This document shows positions 42,037 through 50,696 of a DNA stretch of 64,000 nt, piece after piece. The position numbers and the translations under genes were made by a program. This DNA is from Streptomyces sp. NRRL B-3428 (GTDB lineage Bacteria; Actinomycetota; Actinomycetes; Streptomycetales; Streptomycetaceae). Position 1 is the stretch's first letter; each line of letters opens with the position of its first letter. The notes beneath the pieces were generated by a model. The model was given only the letters and a program-made list of their open reading frames with translations. It had not been told where the DNA came from and did no database searches. The stretch is taken from positions 124,001 to 188,000 of the forward strand of contig JOGW01000003.1 of the NCBI GenBank assembly GCA_000721375.1, written 5' to 3'.

Positions 42037-43413
42037 ATGCGCTCAGTGATCGTCATCGGCGGCGGCATCAGCGGCCTTGCCGCGGCCTGGCAGCTGCGAG
42101 GAACCGCGGACGTCACGGTCCTGGAAAGCGACCAGCGCATCGGCGGCAAGCTGCACACCAGCACCATCGGCGGCATCCCCGTGGACACCGGCGCCGAATC
42201 CATCATGGCCCTGCGCCCCGAAGCCGTGGAGCTCGCCAACGAGGTCGGTCTCGGCCCCGACCTGTGCGACCCGGCCGCCGCGCCCACCACGGTCTGGACC
42301 CGCGGCCAGCTGCGGCCCATGCCGGCCGGGCACGTCCTCGGCATCCCCACCGAACCGCGCGCCCTGGCCGGCACCGGTCTGCTCTCCGACGAGGGCCTCG
42401 AACGCCTCTGCCGCGAGGAGGAGCTCCCCGCGGGACCGCTCGCCCGCGACACCGACATCTCCGTGGCCGGCTATCTCTCCGAGCGCATCGGCCAGGAGGC
42501 CGTGGACCGCCTGGTCGAGCCCATGCTCGGCGGTGTCTACGCGGGCCGCGCCGACCGTCTCTCCCTGCGTTCGGCCATGCCCCGCCTCGCCGCGGTCGCC
42601 GAGCACGGCGGCTCGATCATCGGCGCGCTGCGGCGCGTACGGGCGGCGGGTGCCCCCAAGGCTTCCCCTGTGCAGGGTGTACGCGGCGGTACGGGCCGGC
42701 TCCCGCAGGCCGTGGCCAAGGCGTCCGGCGCCCGGATCCTCACCGCAACCCGCGCCCGCGAACTGCAGCCGACGCCGTCGGGACGCTGGCGGGTCTGCGC
42801 CCAGACGGCCGACGGTCCGCTGGTGATGGAGGCCGACGCCGTCGTCCTCGCGCTGCCGGCCTTCGCCGCCGCCGAACTCCTGCGCGGCCACTCCCCCGCG
42901 GCCCACGAGGAGCTCTCCGGGATCCAGCACGCGAGCTCCGCGGTGATCACCATGGCCTTCGACCGGGCCCGTACGCCGTCGCTGCCCGAGGGCAACGGCT
43001 TCCTCGTACCGCCGGTGGACGGGCACAGCATCAAGGCCGCGTCGTTCCTGACGAACAAGTGGCGCTGGCTGCACGAGTCCGCGCCGGGCTCCTTCGTCCT
43101 GCGCGTCTCCATCGGCCGGGCGGGCGAGGACACGCAACTCGACGTCCCCGACCGCCACTTGATCCGTACCGCCGTATCGGAACTCCACCTCGCGGCCGGC
43201 CGCATGGGCGAGCCCACCTCCGCGCGCGTCACCCGCTGGGACCGCAGCCTCCCGCAGTACGGCGTGGGCCACGCCGAGCGCGTCCGGCGCATCCACGAGG
43301 CCGTCACCAAGCTGCCCGGCATCGAGCTGTGCGGCGCGGCGTACGAGGGCGTCGGCGTCGCGGCGTGCGTGGCGACCGGGCGCAAGGCGGCCCGCAGGGT
43401 GCTCGAGGGCTGA
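42037..43413 (+). CDS. hemG: HemG/HemY (CgoX)-type FAD porphyrinogen oxidase
   Basis: A 458-residue flavoprotein with the N-terminal FAD motif VIGGGISGLAAAWQL (5-20), the long substrate domain, and the C-terminal LELCGAAYEGVGVAACV-type flavin tail (here IELCGAAYEGVGVAACV). In actinobacteria this family acts as coproporphyrinogen oxidase (CgoX) of the coproporphyrin-dependent heme pathway. A GGGAG ribosome site precedes it. It follows the nar-radical SAM operon at 210 bp with its own palindrome, and heme made this way would serve NarI (inference). Confidence 0.93.
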   Translation: MRSVIVIGGGISGLAAAWQLRGTADVTVLESDQRIGGKLHTSTIGGIPVDTGAESIMALRPEAVELANEVGLGPDLCDPAAAPTTVWTRGQLRPMPAGHVLGIPTEPRALAGTGLLSDEGLERLCREEELPAGPLARDTDISVAGYLSERIGQEAVDRLVEPMLGGVYAGRADRLSLRSAMPRLAAVAEHGGSIIGALRRVRAAGAPKASPVQGVRGGTGRLPQAVAKASGARILTATRARELQPTPSGRWRVCAQTADGPLVMEADAVVLALPAFAAAELLRGHSPAAHEELSGIQHASSAVITMAFDRARTPSLPEGNGFLVPPVDGHSIKAASFLTNKWRWLHESAPGSFVLRVSIGRAGEDTQLDVPDRHLIRTAVSELHLAAGRMGEPTSARVTRWDRSLPQYGVGHAERVRRIHEAVTKLPGIELCGAAYEGVGVAACVATGRKAARRVLEG

Positions 43414-43714
43414 GTCCCGCCGTCGGGCTGCTCCTCACGAAGGCATGCGCCCTGCGCGCCGGGGCCGAGGCCGAGGCCGCAGACTCTGGCACGGCGGGGG
43501 CCGAGGCCACCGACTCCGGCACGGCTGGGGCCGAGGCCGCAGACGCCAGCGCACCGGGGGCCAGGGGGCGAAGCCCTCGGCGTCCAGCCACGGGGGCTCC
43601 GCCCCGGTACCCCGGAGCGTCATGTTCCGGATAGTCGGGTGCAGACCCCGGGCTTGATCACACGTACGGCCCGCGCCAAAGGCGACCCCCGCACCCCGCC
43701 CGCAGGATGGGGGC
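43414..43714. other. 301-bp region without a gene
   Basis: It separates hemG from the first peptidase gene and contains the tandem repeats at 43470-43559 and a G/C-rich downstream block that could fold as a terminator. No start codon with ribosome site and good codon bias was found. Confidence 0.65.
43470..43559. repeat. 30-bp tandem repeat, three units
   Basis: Three adjacent 30-bp units (43470-43499, 43500-43529, 43530-43559) share GCCGAGGCC and GACTCTGGCACGG-type cores. The unit length is a multiple of three; one frame would read AEAADSGTAG, but no gene frame here is supported. Confidence 0.85.
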
Positions 43715-45280
43715 ATGCCGAAGCCCCACGCTGTGCGTCCTGCCGTGCCCAAGGTCCTCGTCCTGCCCGCCGTCCTCCTGCTCACCTCAGCTCTCGCCAC
43801 CGGCTGCGGCGGTGGCTCCGACGAGGACGGGGACAAGGACCTCGCCGCACAGCAGCTGGCGTGGAAGGACTGTCCGGCACCCAGCGCCGCTCAGGGCGGC
43901 GGTGAGGCCCCCACGCCGCTGCCGGCCGGGACCGAGTGGAAGTGCGCCACCATGAAGGCGCCCCTCGACTGGGACAAGCCCGAGGGCGACACCATCGGGA
44001 TCGATCTGATCCGCGCCGAGGCGAGCGAGAAGAAGGAGCGGATCGGTTCGCTCGTCTTCAACTTCGGGGGCCCCGGCGGCTCCGGCGTCACCGCCCTGCC
44101 CGCCTTCGGCAAGGACTACGCCAAGCTGCGCACGCGCTACGACCTGGTCAGTTTCGATCCGCGCGGTGTGGGCCGCAGCGAGCCGGTGACCTGCGAGGAC
44201 GACGTCCAGCTCGATGCGTACTACCAGCAGGACGCCACCCCCGACGACGCACAGGAAGAGGAGACCCTCCTCGACAATGTGCGCAGTTTCAACGAGGGGT
44301 GCGACGACCGGGCCGGGAAGGTCCTTCCGCACGTCGCCACCACCGACGCCGCCCGCGACATGGATCTGATGCGGCAGGTGCTCGGCGACGACAAACTGCA
44401 CTACTTCGGGATCTCCTACGGCACCGAACTGGGCGGTGTGTACGCCCACTTGTTCCCGAAGAACGTGGGCCGCGCCGTCTTCGACGCCGTGGTCGACCCG
44501 ACCGAGACCCCGGAGCAGGGCTCGCTCGGCCAGGCCGGCGGCTTCCAGCTCGCCCTGGAGAACTACGCCAAGGACTGCACGTCCAAGGTCGAGGACTGCC
44601 CGGTCGGCGACACCGCCGAGGACGTACAGGCAAGGATCGCGAAGCTCCTGGAGGAGCTGGACTCCAAGCCGCTCCCGGGCCTCGGGCAGCGCAAGCTCAC
44701 ACAGACCGCCGCGACCAACGGCATCGCGCAGTCCCTGTACTCCAAGGACTTCTGGGAGTACCTGACGCAGGGCCTCGAGGACGCGTACGACGGCGACGGG
44801 AAGATCCTGATGGCGCTGTCCGACTCGATGAACGGCCGCAATCTCGACGGTACGTACAGCAACATCCAGTCCGCGAACGTGGCCATCAACTGCGCGGACG
44901 ACAAGCCCCGTTACTCGGTCGAGGACGTGAAGGAGAAGCTGCCGGAGTTCCGTGAGGCCTCGCCGCTGTTCGGCGACTATCTGGCCTGGGGCATGGTCGG
45001 CTGCTCCGACTGGGCCGTGGACGGGGCGGCCGACCACCCGGACGTGAGCGCCGCCGGTTCGGCGCCGATCCTCGTCATCGGCAACACGGGCGACCCGGCG
45101 ACGCCGTACGAAGGCGCCCGCAAGATGGTGGAGTCGCTCGGTGACGGGGTCGGCATCGAGCTGACGTACAAGGGCGAGGGGCACGGCGCGTACGACAGCG
45201 GCAACAAGTGCGTACGTGAGGCGGTGGACGGCTATCTGCTCGACGGCAAGGAGCCGAAGACCGGGACCGTCTGCTCGTAG
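43715..45280 (+). CDS. secreted lipoprotein alpha/beta-hydrolase peptidase (tripeptidyl aminopeptidase/SlpD-E type), copy 1
   Basis: A 521-residue protein with signal peptide and lipobox LATGC at the N-terminus (lipidated Cys31). The alpha/beta-hydrolase core has the nucleophile in GISYGTELGG, the Asp in NTGDPATPYEG and the His in GEGHGAYDSGNKC, all in the usual order; FNFGGPGGSGV is the oxyanion segment. This family (S33; tripeptidyl aminopeptidases, mycelium-associated SlpD/SlpE) works at the cell surface on peptides. It is the first of three consecutive paralogues. Confidence 0.92.
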   Translation: MPKPHAVRPAVPKVLVLPAVLLLTSALATGCGGGSDEDGDKDLAAQQLAWKDCPAPSAAQGGGEAPTPLPAGTEWKCATMKAPLDWDKPEGDTIGIDLIRAEASEKKERIGSLVFNFGGPGGSGVTALPAFGKDYAKLRTRYDLVSFDPRGVGRSEPVTCEDDVQLDAYYQQDATPDDAQEEETLLDNVRSFNEGCDDRAGKVLPHVATTDAARDMDLMRQVLGDDKLHYFGISYGTELGGVYAHLFPKNVGRAVFDAVVDPTETPEQGSLGQAGGFQLALENYAKDCTSKVEDCPVGDTAEDVQARIAKLLEELDSKPLPGLGQRKLTQTAATNGIAQSLYSKDFWEYLTQGLEDAYDGDGKILMALSDSMNGRNLDGTYSNIQSANVAINCADDKPRYSVEDVKEKLPEFREASPLFGDYLAWGMVGCSDWAVDGAADHPDVSAAGSAPILVIGNTGDPATPYEGARKMVESLGDGVGIELTYKGEGHGAYDSGNKCVREAVDGYLLDGKEPKTGTVCS

Positions 45281-45329
45281 CGGCGACCTTGTGACGGTGA
45301 CCTCGTCACGGCGACCTCGTCACGGCGAC
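45281..45329 (+). repeat. 14-bp tandem repeat, 3.5 units, right after the stop
   Basis: Units 45281-45294, 45295-45308 and 45309-45322 (CGGCGACCTCGTCA type) plus half a unit begin on the base after the TAG of peptidase copy 1. The sequence also gives GTGAC/GTCAC inverted arms, so it may act as a weak terminator. Confidence 0.85.
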
Positions 45330-45440
45330 AGGGAGGCGCCCCGGGTACGGGCCCTGGCCAATCGTCCTCCGACCGCAACCATCCCCCACAGAGAGCCGAC
45401 TTAGTATTACGGCACTGTTGCTCGAGGGGGGACTTCGTAC

Positions 45441-47051
45441 ATGCCAAGCACGTCAGGAGACCGGGCCCGTACGGCGATACACCGGGCCCCGTCCCACGCC
45501 CGACCCACGGCCCTCGCCGTGGCCGCGCTGCTGGCCGGCTCCCTCATCGCGGGCTGCAGCGACGGCGGCGGCTCGGGGGACAAGGGCGCGGGGGCCTCCA
45601 CCGCACCGACGAAGACCGCCAAGCCGCCTCAGCAGACGGATGATTCAGGACTTCCCGCCGAGCTCACCGGTCAGCAGCTGAGCTGGGGCGAGTGCGAGGG
45701 CGGCGGTTCGGGAGCCTCCGACAGCGCCTGGAAGTGCGCCACGCTCAAGGTGCCGCTCGACTACGGCGATCCCGACGGCAAGACCATCGGAATCGCGCTG
45801 ACCCGCAGCGAGGCCCGCGACGACAGCTCGCGGATCGGGTCACTGCTCTTCAACTTCGGCGGTCCCGGCGGCTCGGGCGTCTCCACGCTGCCGCTCGCCG
45901 CGCCCGGTTATGCGGCGCTGCAGGAGCGCTACGACCTGGTCGGTTTCGATCCGCGCGGGGTCGAGCGCAGCGGCGCGGTGACCTGCCGCAGCGACGAGGA
46001 GACCGAGCAGGCCTTCACGACCATCGACCTCACGCCCGACACGGCCGCCGAGGAGAAGGCGTACTTCAAGGACGCCGCGGACTTCGGCGCCGGGTGCAAG
46101 CGGCAGTCGGGCGAGATCCTGCCGTACGTCTCGACGTCCAACGCCGCCCGCGACATGGATCTGATGCGCCAGGTGCTCGGCGACGAGCAGCTGCACTACC
46201 TCGGCTACTCCTACGGCACCGAGCTGGGCGGCACCTACGCCCACCTGTTCCCGTCCAAGGTCGGCCGGCTCGTCCTCGACGCGGTGGTCGACCCGAGCGC
46301 GGACATGATCGGTCACGCCAAGAACCAGACCCGGGGTTTCCAGCGCGCCCTGGAGAACTATCTGAAGTCGACGGGCCAGGACCCCGACGAGGGCACCGCG
46401 AAGATCGCGAAGCTGCTCAAGTCCCTGGACAAGAAGCCTCTCCCGGCGGCGGGCGGGCGCGATCTGAACGAGACGCTCGGTACGACCGGCATCACCCAGG
46501 CCCTCTACTCGGAGAGCAGCTGGCCGCAGCTGACGGCCGCACTGCAGGCCGCCGAGGACGGCGACGGTTCACCGCTGCTCACGCTCGCGGACGAGTACAA
46601 CAACCGTGACGCGTCCGGGAGTTACAGCACGGCGATGCACTCCCAGCGCGCCATCTCCTGCGCCGATACGCAGGTCAGGCCGACACAGGCACAGGCCGAG
46701 AAGCTGCTGCCGCAGTTCCTGGAGATCTCCCCCGTCTTCGGCGGCTACCTCGGCTGGGACGCGGCCGGCTGGTGCTACAACTGGCCGGTGGCCGGGGAGC
46801 ACAAGACCCCCGAGGTCAGCGCGCCGGGCGCGGCCCCGATCCTGGTGATCGGCACGACCGGCGACTCGGCCACGCCCTTCGAGGGCGCGCGCAGGATGGC
46901 CGACGAACTCGGCAAGGGCGTCGGCGTGCACCTCACCTTCAAGGGCGAGGGCCACGGGGCGTACGGCGGCGGCAACACCTGTGTCGACTCGACCGTCGAG
47001 GACTATCTGCTCGACCACAAGGTTCCGCAAGACGGAAAGGTCTGCTCGTAA
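45441..47051 (+). CDS. secreted lipoprotein alpha/beta-hydrolase peptidase, copy 2
   Basis: A 536-residue paralogue of its neighbours. It has a longer, positively charged N-region, then a hydrophobic stretch and lipobox LIAGC. The core has FNFGGPGGSGV, the nucleophile in GYSYGTELGG, Asp in TTGDSATPFEG and His in GEGHGAYGGGNTC. Differences from the copies concentrate in the lid and the substrate-facing loops, suggesting different specificity. It is followed at once by copy 3. Confidence 0.92.
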   Translation: MPSTSGDRARTAIHRAPSHARPTALAVAALLAGSLIAGCSDGGGSGDKGAGASTAPTKTAKPPQQTDDSGLPAELTGQQLSWGECEGGGSGASDSAWKCATLKVPLDYGDPDGKTIGIALTRSEARDDSSRIGSLLFNFGGPGGSGVSTLPLAAPGYAALQERYDLVGFDPRGVERSGAVTCRSDEETEQAFTTIDLTPDTAAEEKAYFKDAADFGAGCKRQSGEILPYVSTSNAARDMDLMRQVLGDEQLHYLGYSYGTELGGTYAHLFPSKVGRLVLDAVVDPSADMIGHAKNQTRGFQRALENYLKSTGQDPDEGTAKIAKLLKSLDKKPLPAAGGRDLNETLGTTGITQALYSESSWPQLTAALQAAEDGDGSPLLTLADEYNNRDASGSYSTAMHSQRAISCADTQVRPTQAQAEKLLPQFLEISPVFGGYLGWDAAGWCYNWPVAGEHKTPEVSAPGAAPILVIGTTGDSATPFEGARRMADELGKGVGVHLTFKGEGHGAYGGGNTCVDSTVEDYLLDHKVPQDGKVCS

Positions 47052-48617
47052 ATGCCCCGCAAGTCCCGGTCCATATCCGCCCCTTCCGCAGTGCTCGGCC
47101 CCTGCCTCCTGGCGGCCGCCCTGCTCCTTTCCGCCTGTACCTCCTCGCCCGACTCTCCTTCCGATACGAAGGACAAGGGCTCCTCCTCGTCAAAGGGAAG
47201 CGGCAAGGGCGTAGCGGACACGAGCACCGTCGACTGGACCCGCTGCAAGGCGCCGACCGCCAACCAGGGCATGGGCAAGGCCCCGGGCAGCAAGTGGGAG
47301 TGCGGCACGCTCGAAGCGCCGCTGGACCACTCGAAGCCGGACGGCGAGAAGATCGAGATCGCGCTGATCCGTAAGCCGGCCACCGCACCGGACCGCCGTA
47401 TCGGCGCCCTGCTCTACAACTTCGGCGGGCCCGGCGGCTCCGGTGTCTCCACGCTCCCCCAGGCCGCCGATGACTACGAGGACCTCAACGAGCGCTACGA
47501 CCTGGTGAGTTTCGACCCGCGTGCGGTGGGCGAGACGGCCACGGTGCGCTGCCTGGACGACAAGGAGATGGACCGGCTGTCCCAGGAGGACGACGGTCCG
47601 CCCACGAACGCGGCCGAGGAGGCCGAGGACACCGCCGAGTCGCGTGAGCAGATCGAGGCCTGCGAGTCGCGGGCCGGCAAGCTCCTGCCCCACGTGGGCA
47701 CCTCGGACACGGCTCGCGACATGGACCTGATCCGCGAGGCGCTCGGCGAGAAGAAGCTCAACTACTTCGGCATCTCGTACGGCACCGAACTGGGCGGCGT
47801 CTACGCCCACTTGTTCCCGTCCAAGGTCGGCCGGACCGTCTTCGACGCGGTCGTGGACCCGACCGAGGGCCAGATCGACGGCGGTCTCGCCCAGGCGAAG
47901 GGCTTCCAGCTCGCCCTGGAGAACTACTTCAAGGGCATCGAGAAGGACCCGGCCGAGGGCTCCGCGAAGATCACCTCGATCCTCGAACAGGCCGAGGCCT
48001 CCCCTCTGCCCACCTCCGGCGACCGCAAGCTGACACGGGGCCTGGCCGAGACCGGTATCGCGGCGGCCCTCTACAGCGAGGAGACCTGGCCGTACCTCAC
48101 CCAGGGCCTCCAGGAAGTGGAGAACGCGGGCTCCGGCTCCATCCTTCTCCTCCTGGCCGACGCCTACAGCGGCCGCGACCCGCAGACCGGCCGCTACAAC
48201 AACATGTCCCAGGCCAACGCCGCGATCCGCTGCGCCGACACCAGCGAACGCTTCGGCTACGCCGATGTGAAGCGCCAGCTCCCCGCGTACAAGAAGGCCT
48301 CCCCGGTCTTCGGCGAGTCCATGGTCTGGGGCCTGATGTCCTGCACGGACTGGCCGGTCGACGGCGAACGCAAGCACCCCGAGGTCTCGGCGAAGGGCGC
48401 CGGCCCGATCCTGGTCATCGGCAACACGGGAGACCCGGCGACCCCGGTCGCGGGCGCGAAGAAGATGGCCTCGGCCCTGGGCGCGGGCGTCGGCGTGAAC
48501 ATCACGGTGGACGGCGAGGGGCACGGCACGTACGGGGTGAACGACTGCGCCACCGAGACGGTGGACGCGTATCTCCTGGACGGGAAGGTGCCGCAGGACG
48601 GGAAGGTCTGCAAGTAG
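47052..48617 (+). CDS. secreted lipoprotein alpha/beta-hydrolase peptidase, copy 3
   Basis: A 521-residue paralogue starting at the base after the copy 2 stop (TAA-ATG), so the two are translated as a coupled unit. Lipobox LLSAC, oxyanion segment FGGPGGSGV, nucleophile GISYGTELGG, Asp NTGDPATPVAG and His GEGHGTYGVNDC. Copy 3 is closer to copy 1 in the GISYGTELGGVYAHLFP region. All three keep the catalytic triad, so none is an obvious pseudogene. Confidence 0.92.
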   Translation: MPRKSRSISAPSAVLGPCLLAAALLLSACTSSPDSPSDTKDKGSSSSKGSGKGVADTSTVDWTRCKAPTANQGMGKAPGSKWECGTLEAPLDHSKPDGEKIEIALIRKPATAPDRRIGALLYNFGGPGGSGVSTLPQAADDYEDLNERYDLVSFDPRAVGETATVRCLDDKEMDRLSQEDDGPPTNAAEEAEDTAESREQIEACESRAGKLLPHVGTSDTARDMDLIREALGEKKLNYFGISYGTELGGVYAHLFPSKVGRTVFDAVVDPTEGQIDGGLAQAKGFQLALENYFKGIEKDPAEGSAKITSILEQAEASPLPTSGDRKLTRGLAETGIAAALYSEETWPYLTQGLQEVENAGSGSILLLLADAYSGRDPQTGRYNNMSQANAAIRCADTSERFGYADVKRQLPAYKKASPVFGESMVWGLMSCTDWPVDGERKHPEVSAKGAGPILVIGNTGDPATPVAGAKKMASALGAGVGVNITVDGEGHGTYGVNDCATETVDAYLLDGKVPQDGKVCK

Positions 48618-48632
48618 CGCGGTACGAGCGCA

Positions 48633-49244
48633 CTACGCGGTGGGCGGCCTGCGCAGCAGCCACTGACCGAACGTGCGGCGGGCCGGGCGGATCACGACAC
48701 GGCCATGGGTCTTGTGGCCTTCGATCTCGATCCGCAAGGTGACCGGGGAGTCCAGGGCAGGGCGGGCTCCCCGGTAGTACTTGACCTTGGCGTGGGCCAG
48801 TTGCAGGGCGTCGGTGTCCACCACGATGCCCGGGCGCGTGATCAGCGTCAGGGTCTTGCCCGCCATCTCCCCGTGGATCTTCAACGTGTCCTGGGTGATC
48901 ACGGCGTCCGTGAAGTCCAGCGTCACCTTGCACCACATCACGGCGATCTCCATACGCCGCGGCACCACCCAGCGTCCGTCGCGCACGACCGCGCCGCTGT
49001 GCACGCCTTCGATACGGATGAGGTCCTTGACCTCCGCGACCGTGGAGCCGGTCGCGGCCGAGACGGCCGGCAAGTCCTCGGTGAGCGGGGCCAGTTCACG
49101 CAGCGTCCGCGCGGACAGGGCGGCTTCCACCCGCTCATCCAGCTCGTCCGCGTCCAGCAGACCGTCCCCCGCGGCGATCCGCAGGACGTCCACGACGCGG
49201 TCACGGTCGGCGTGCGAGGCGCGCAGCTCAATCTCCTCAGCCAT
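48633..49244 (-). CDS. DUF1707 domain protein
   Basis: 203 residues. The first about 60 are a DUF1707 (SHOCT-like) domain: LRASHADRDRVVDVLRIA, LDADELDERVEAALSART and LAPLTEDLP. A beta-rich region follows, with no transmembrane segment. A TATAGC element lies 7 nt before the ATG, so the mRNA could be leaderless. The function of these proteins is unknown. It converges on the last peptidase gene at 15 bp and is divergent in promoter region from nothing else nearby. Confidence 0.83.
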   Translation of the reverse strand: MAEEIELRASHADRDRVVDVLRIAAGDGLLDADELDERVEAALSARTLRELAPLTEDLPAVSAATGSTVAEVKDLIRIEGVHSGAVVRDGRWVVPRRMEIAVMWCKVTLDFTDAVITQDTLKIHGEMAGKTLTLITRPGIVVDTDALQLAHAKVKYYRGARPALDSPVTLRIEIEGHKTHGRVVIRPARRTFGQWLLRRPPTA

Positions 49245-49393
49245 GGTTTAACGCTATATCGCGACTGGGGGTGGGGGCCATGGTGGCGTGGGGGACCGAA
49301 CGTCCCGACAGGTGACTCAAATGTGGCAATTATGCGGGTGGTTGGGTCCCCCACCCCCCGACCCCTCTACCGCGCCCGAGGCGCAACGCACGA

Positions 49394-49425
49394 GTGCCGC
49401 GCCCCCGGCAAGGAGAGCGCGGCAC
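49394..49425 (-). terminator. terminator downstream of moeZ
   Basis: GTGCCGCGC (49394-49402) pairs with GCGCGGCAC (49417-49425) across a 14-nt loop, 25 bp past the moeZ stop (49450) on the minus strand. Confidence 0.65.
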
Positions 49426-49449
49426 CCGAAGCCGTACAGCCGAGAAGCC

Positions 49450-50628
49450 CTAGTACACCGGCTTCTCGGGCTCGATCTGGTGGACCCAGCCGATCACGCC
49501 GCCGCCGACGTGGACCGCGTCCGCGAAGCCCGCGGACTTCAGGACCGCGAGGACTTCCGCACTGCGGACACCCGTCTTGCAGTGCAGGACGATCTTCTTG
49601 TCCTGCGGGAGCGACTCCAGGGCCGTGCCCATCAGGAACTCGCCCTTGGGGATCAGCTTCGCGCCCGGGATCGAGACGATCTCGTACTCGTTCTGCTCGC
49701 GGACGTCGATGATCTCGATGTTCTCGCCCTCGTCGATCCACTCCTTGAGCTGCTTGGGAGTGATCGTCGAGCCGAGGGCCGCCTCCTGGGCCTCCTCCGA
49801 CACGACACCGCAGAAGGCCTCGTAGTCGATGAGCTCGGTGACGGTCGGGTTCTCGCCGCAGACCGCGCAGTTGGGGTCCTTGCGGACCTTGACCTGGCGG
49901 TACTGCATCTCCAGGGCGTCGTAGATCATCAGGCGGCCGACCAGCGGGTCGCCGATGCCGGTCAGGACCTTGATGGCCTCCGTGACCTGGATCGAGCCGA
50001 TCGAGGCGCACAGGACACCGAGGACGCCGCCCTCGGCGCAGGAGGGGACCATGCCCGGCGGGGGCGGCTCCGGGTAGAGGCAGCGGTAGCACGGGCCGTG
50101 TTCCGACCAGAAGACCGAGGCCTGGCCGTCGAAGCGGTAGATGGAGCCCCATACGTACGGCTTGTTGAGCAGCACGCACGCGTCGTTGACCAGGTAGCGG
50201 GTGGCGAAGTTGTCCGTGCCGTCCACGATCAGGTCGTACTGGGAGAAGATCTCCATCACGTTCTCGGCTTCGAGCCGCTCTTCGTGAAGGACCACGTTGA
50301 CGTACGGGTTGATGCCGAGGACGGAGTCGCGAGCCGATTCCGCCTTCGAGCGGCCGATGTCCGCCTGGCTGTGGATGATCTGGCGCTGCAGGTTGGACTC
50401 GTCGACCTCGTCGAACTCCACGATGCCGAGCGTGCCGACACCGGCGGCGGCCAGATACATGAGCGCGGGAGAGCCCAGGCCGCCGGCACCGACGGCAAGG
50501 ACCTTGGCGTTCTTCAGCCGCTTCTGCCCGTCCATCCCGACATCCGGGATGATCAGGTGGCGGGAGTACCTGCGGACCTCGTCGACGGTGAGCTCAGCAG
50601 CAGGCTCGACCAGGGGTGGCAGCGACAC
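49450..50628 (-). CDS. moeZ: MoeZ-type adenylyltransferase/sulfurtransferase (ThiF + rhodanese)
   Basis: 392 residues from the GTG at 50628, with ACGGAG 6 bases upstream. The N-terminal E1-like domain has VGAGGLGSPAL and two zinc CxxC pairs (CYRCLYP, CAVCGE). The C-terminal rhodanese has the active Cys350 in LHCKTGVRS. The enzyme adenylates and thiolates small sulfur carrier proteins (MoaD, ThiS, CysO and others), feeding molybdopterin, thiamin and cysteine synthesis. A SigR-type promoter lies in the 3' end of the upstream gene. It connects by function to moaE and narG. Confidence 0.96.
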   Translation of the reverse strand: MSLPPLVEPAAELTVDEVRRYSRHLIIPDVGMDGQKRLKNAKVLAVGAGGLGSPALMYLAAAGVGTLGIVEFDEVDESNLQRQIIHSQADIGRSKAESARDSVLGINPYVNVVLHEERLEAENVMEIFSQYDLIVDGTDNFATRYLVNDACVLLNKPYVWGSIYRFDGQASVFWSEHGPCYRCLYPEPPPPGMVPSCAEGGVLGVLCASIGSIQVTEAIKVLTGIGDPLVGRLMIYDALEMQYRQVKVRKDPNCAVCGENPTVTELIDYEAFCGVVSEEAQEAALGSTITPKQLKEWIDEGENIEIIDVREQNEYEIVSIPGAKLIPKGEFLMGTALESLPQDKKIVLHCKTGVRSAEVLAVLKSAGFADAVHVGGGVIGWVHQIEPEKPVY

Positions 50629-50670
50629 GGGAACTCCGTAGATCGGTATTCGGAAGCTAGTTCTTTCCGT

Positions 50671-50696
50671 AACGCTGCCACACGCTTCTTCATTCC
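50671..50696 (-). promoter_or_regulatory. SigR-type promoter of moeZ
   Basis: On the minus strand GGAAT (50692-50696), exactly 18 bp, then GTT (50671-50673), the thiol-stress SigR consensus. It starts inside the last codons of the spherulin gene and leads to a start near 50664, about 36 nt before the moeZ GTG. Sulfur-carrier activation under thiol stress is plausible for a SigR regulon. Confidence 0.7.

Noticed and set aside
41852..42049. 65-codon ORF before hemG
   Set aside because: Arg/Pro-rich off-frame composition, no ribosome site, and it crosses the operator-like palindrome.
43414..43714. Coding gene in the repeat-rich gap
   Set aside because: No start codon with ribosome site, and stops break every frame outside the repeats.
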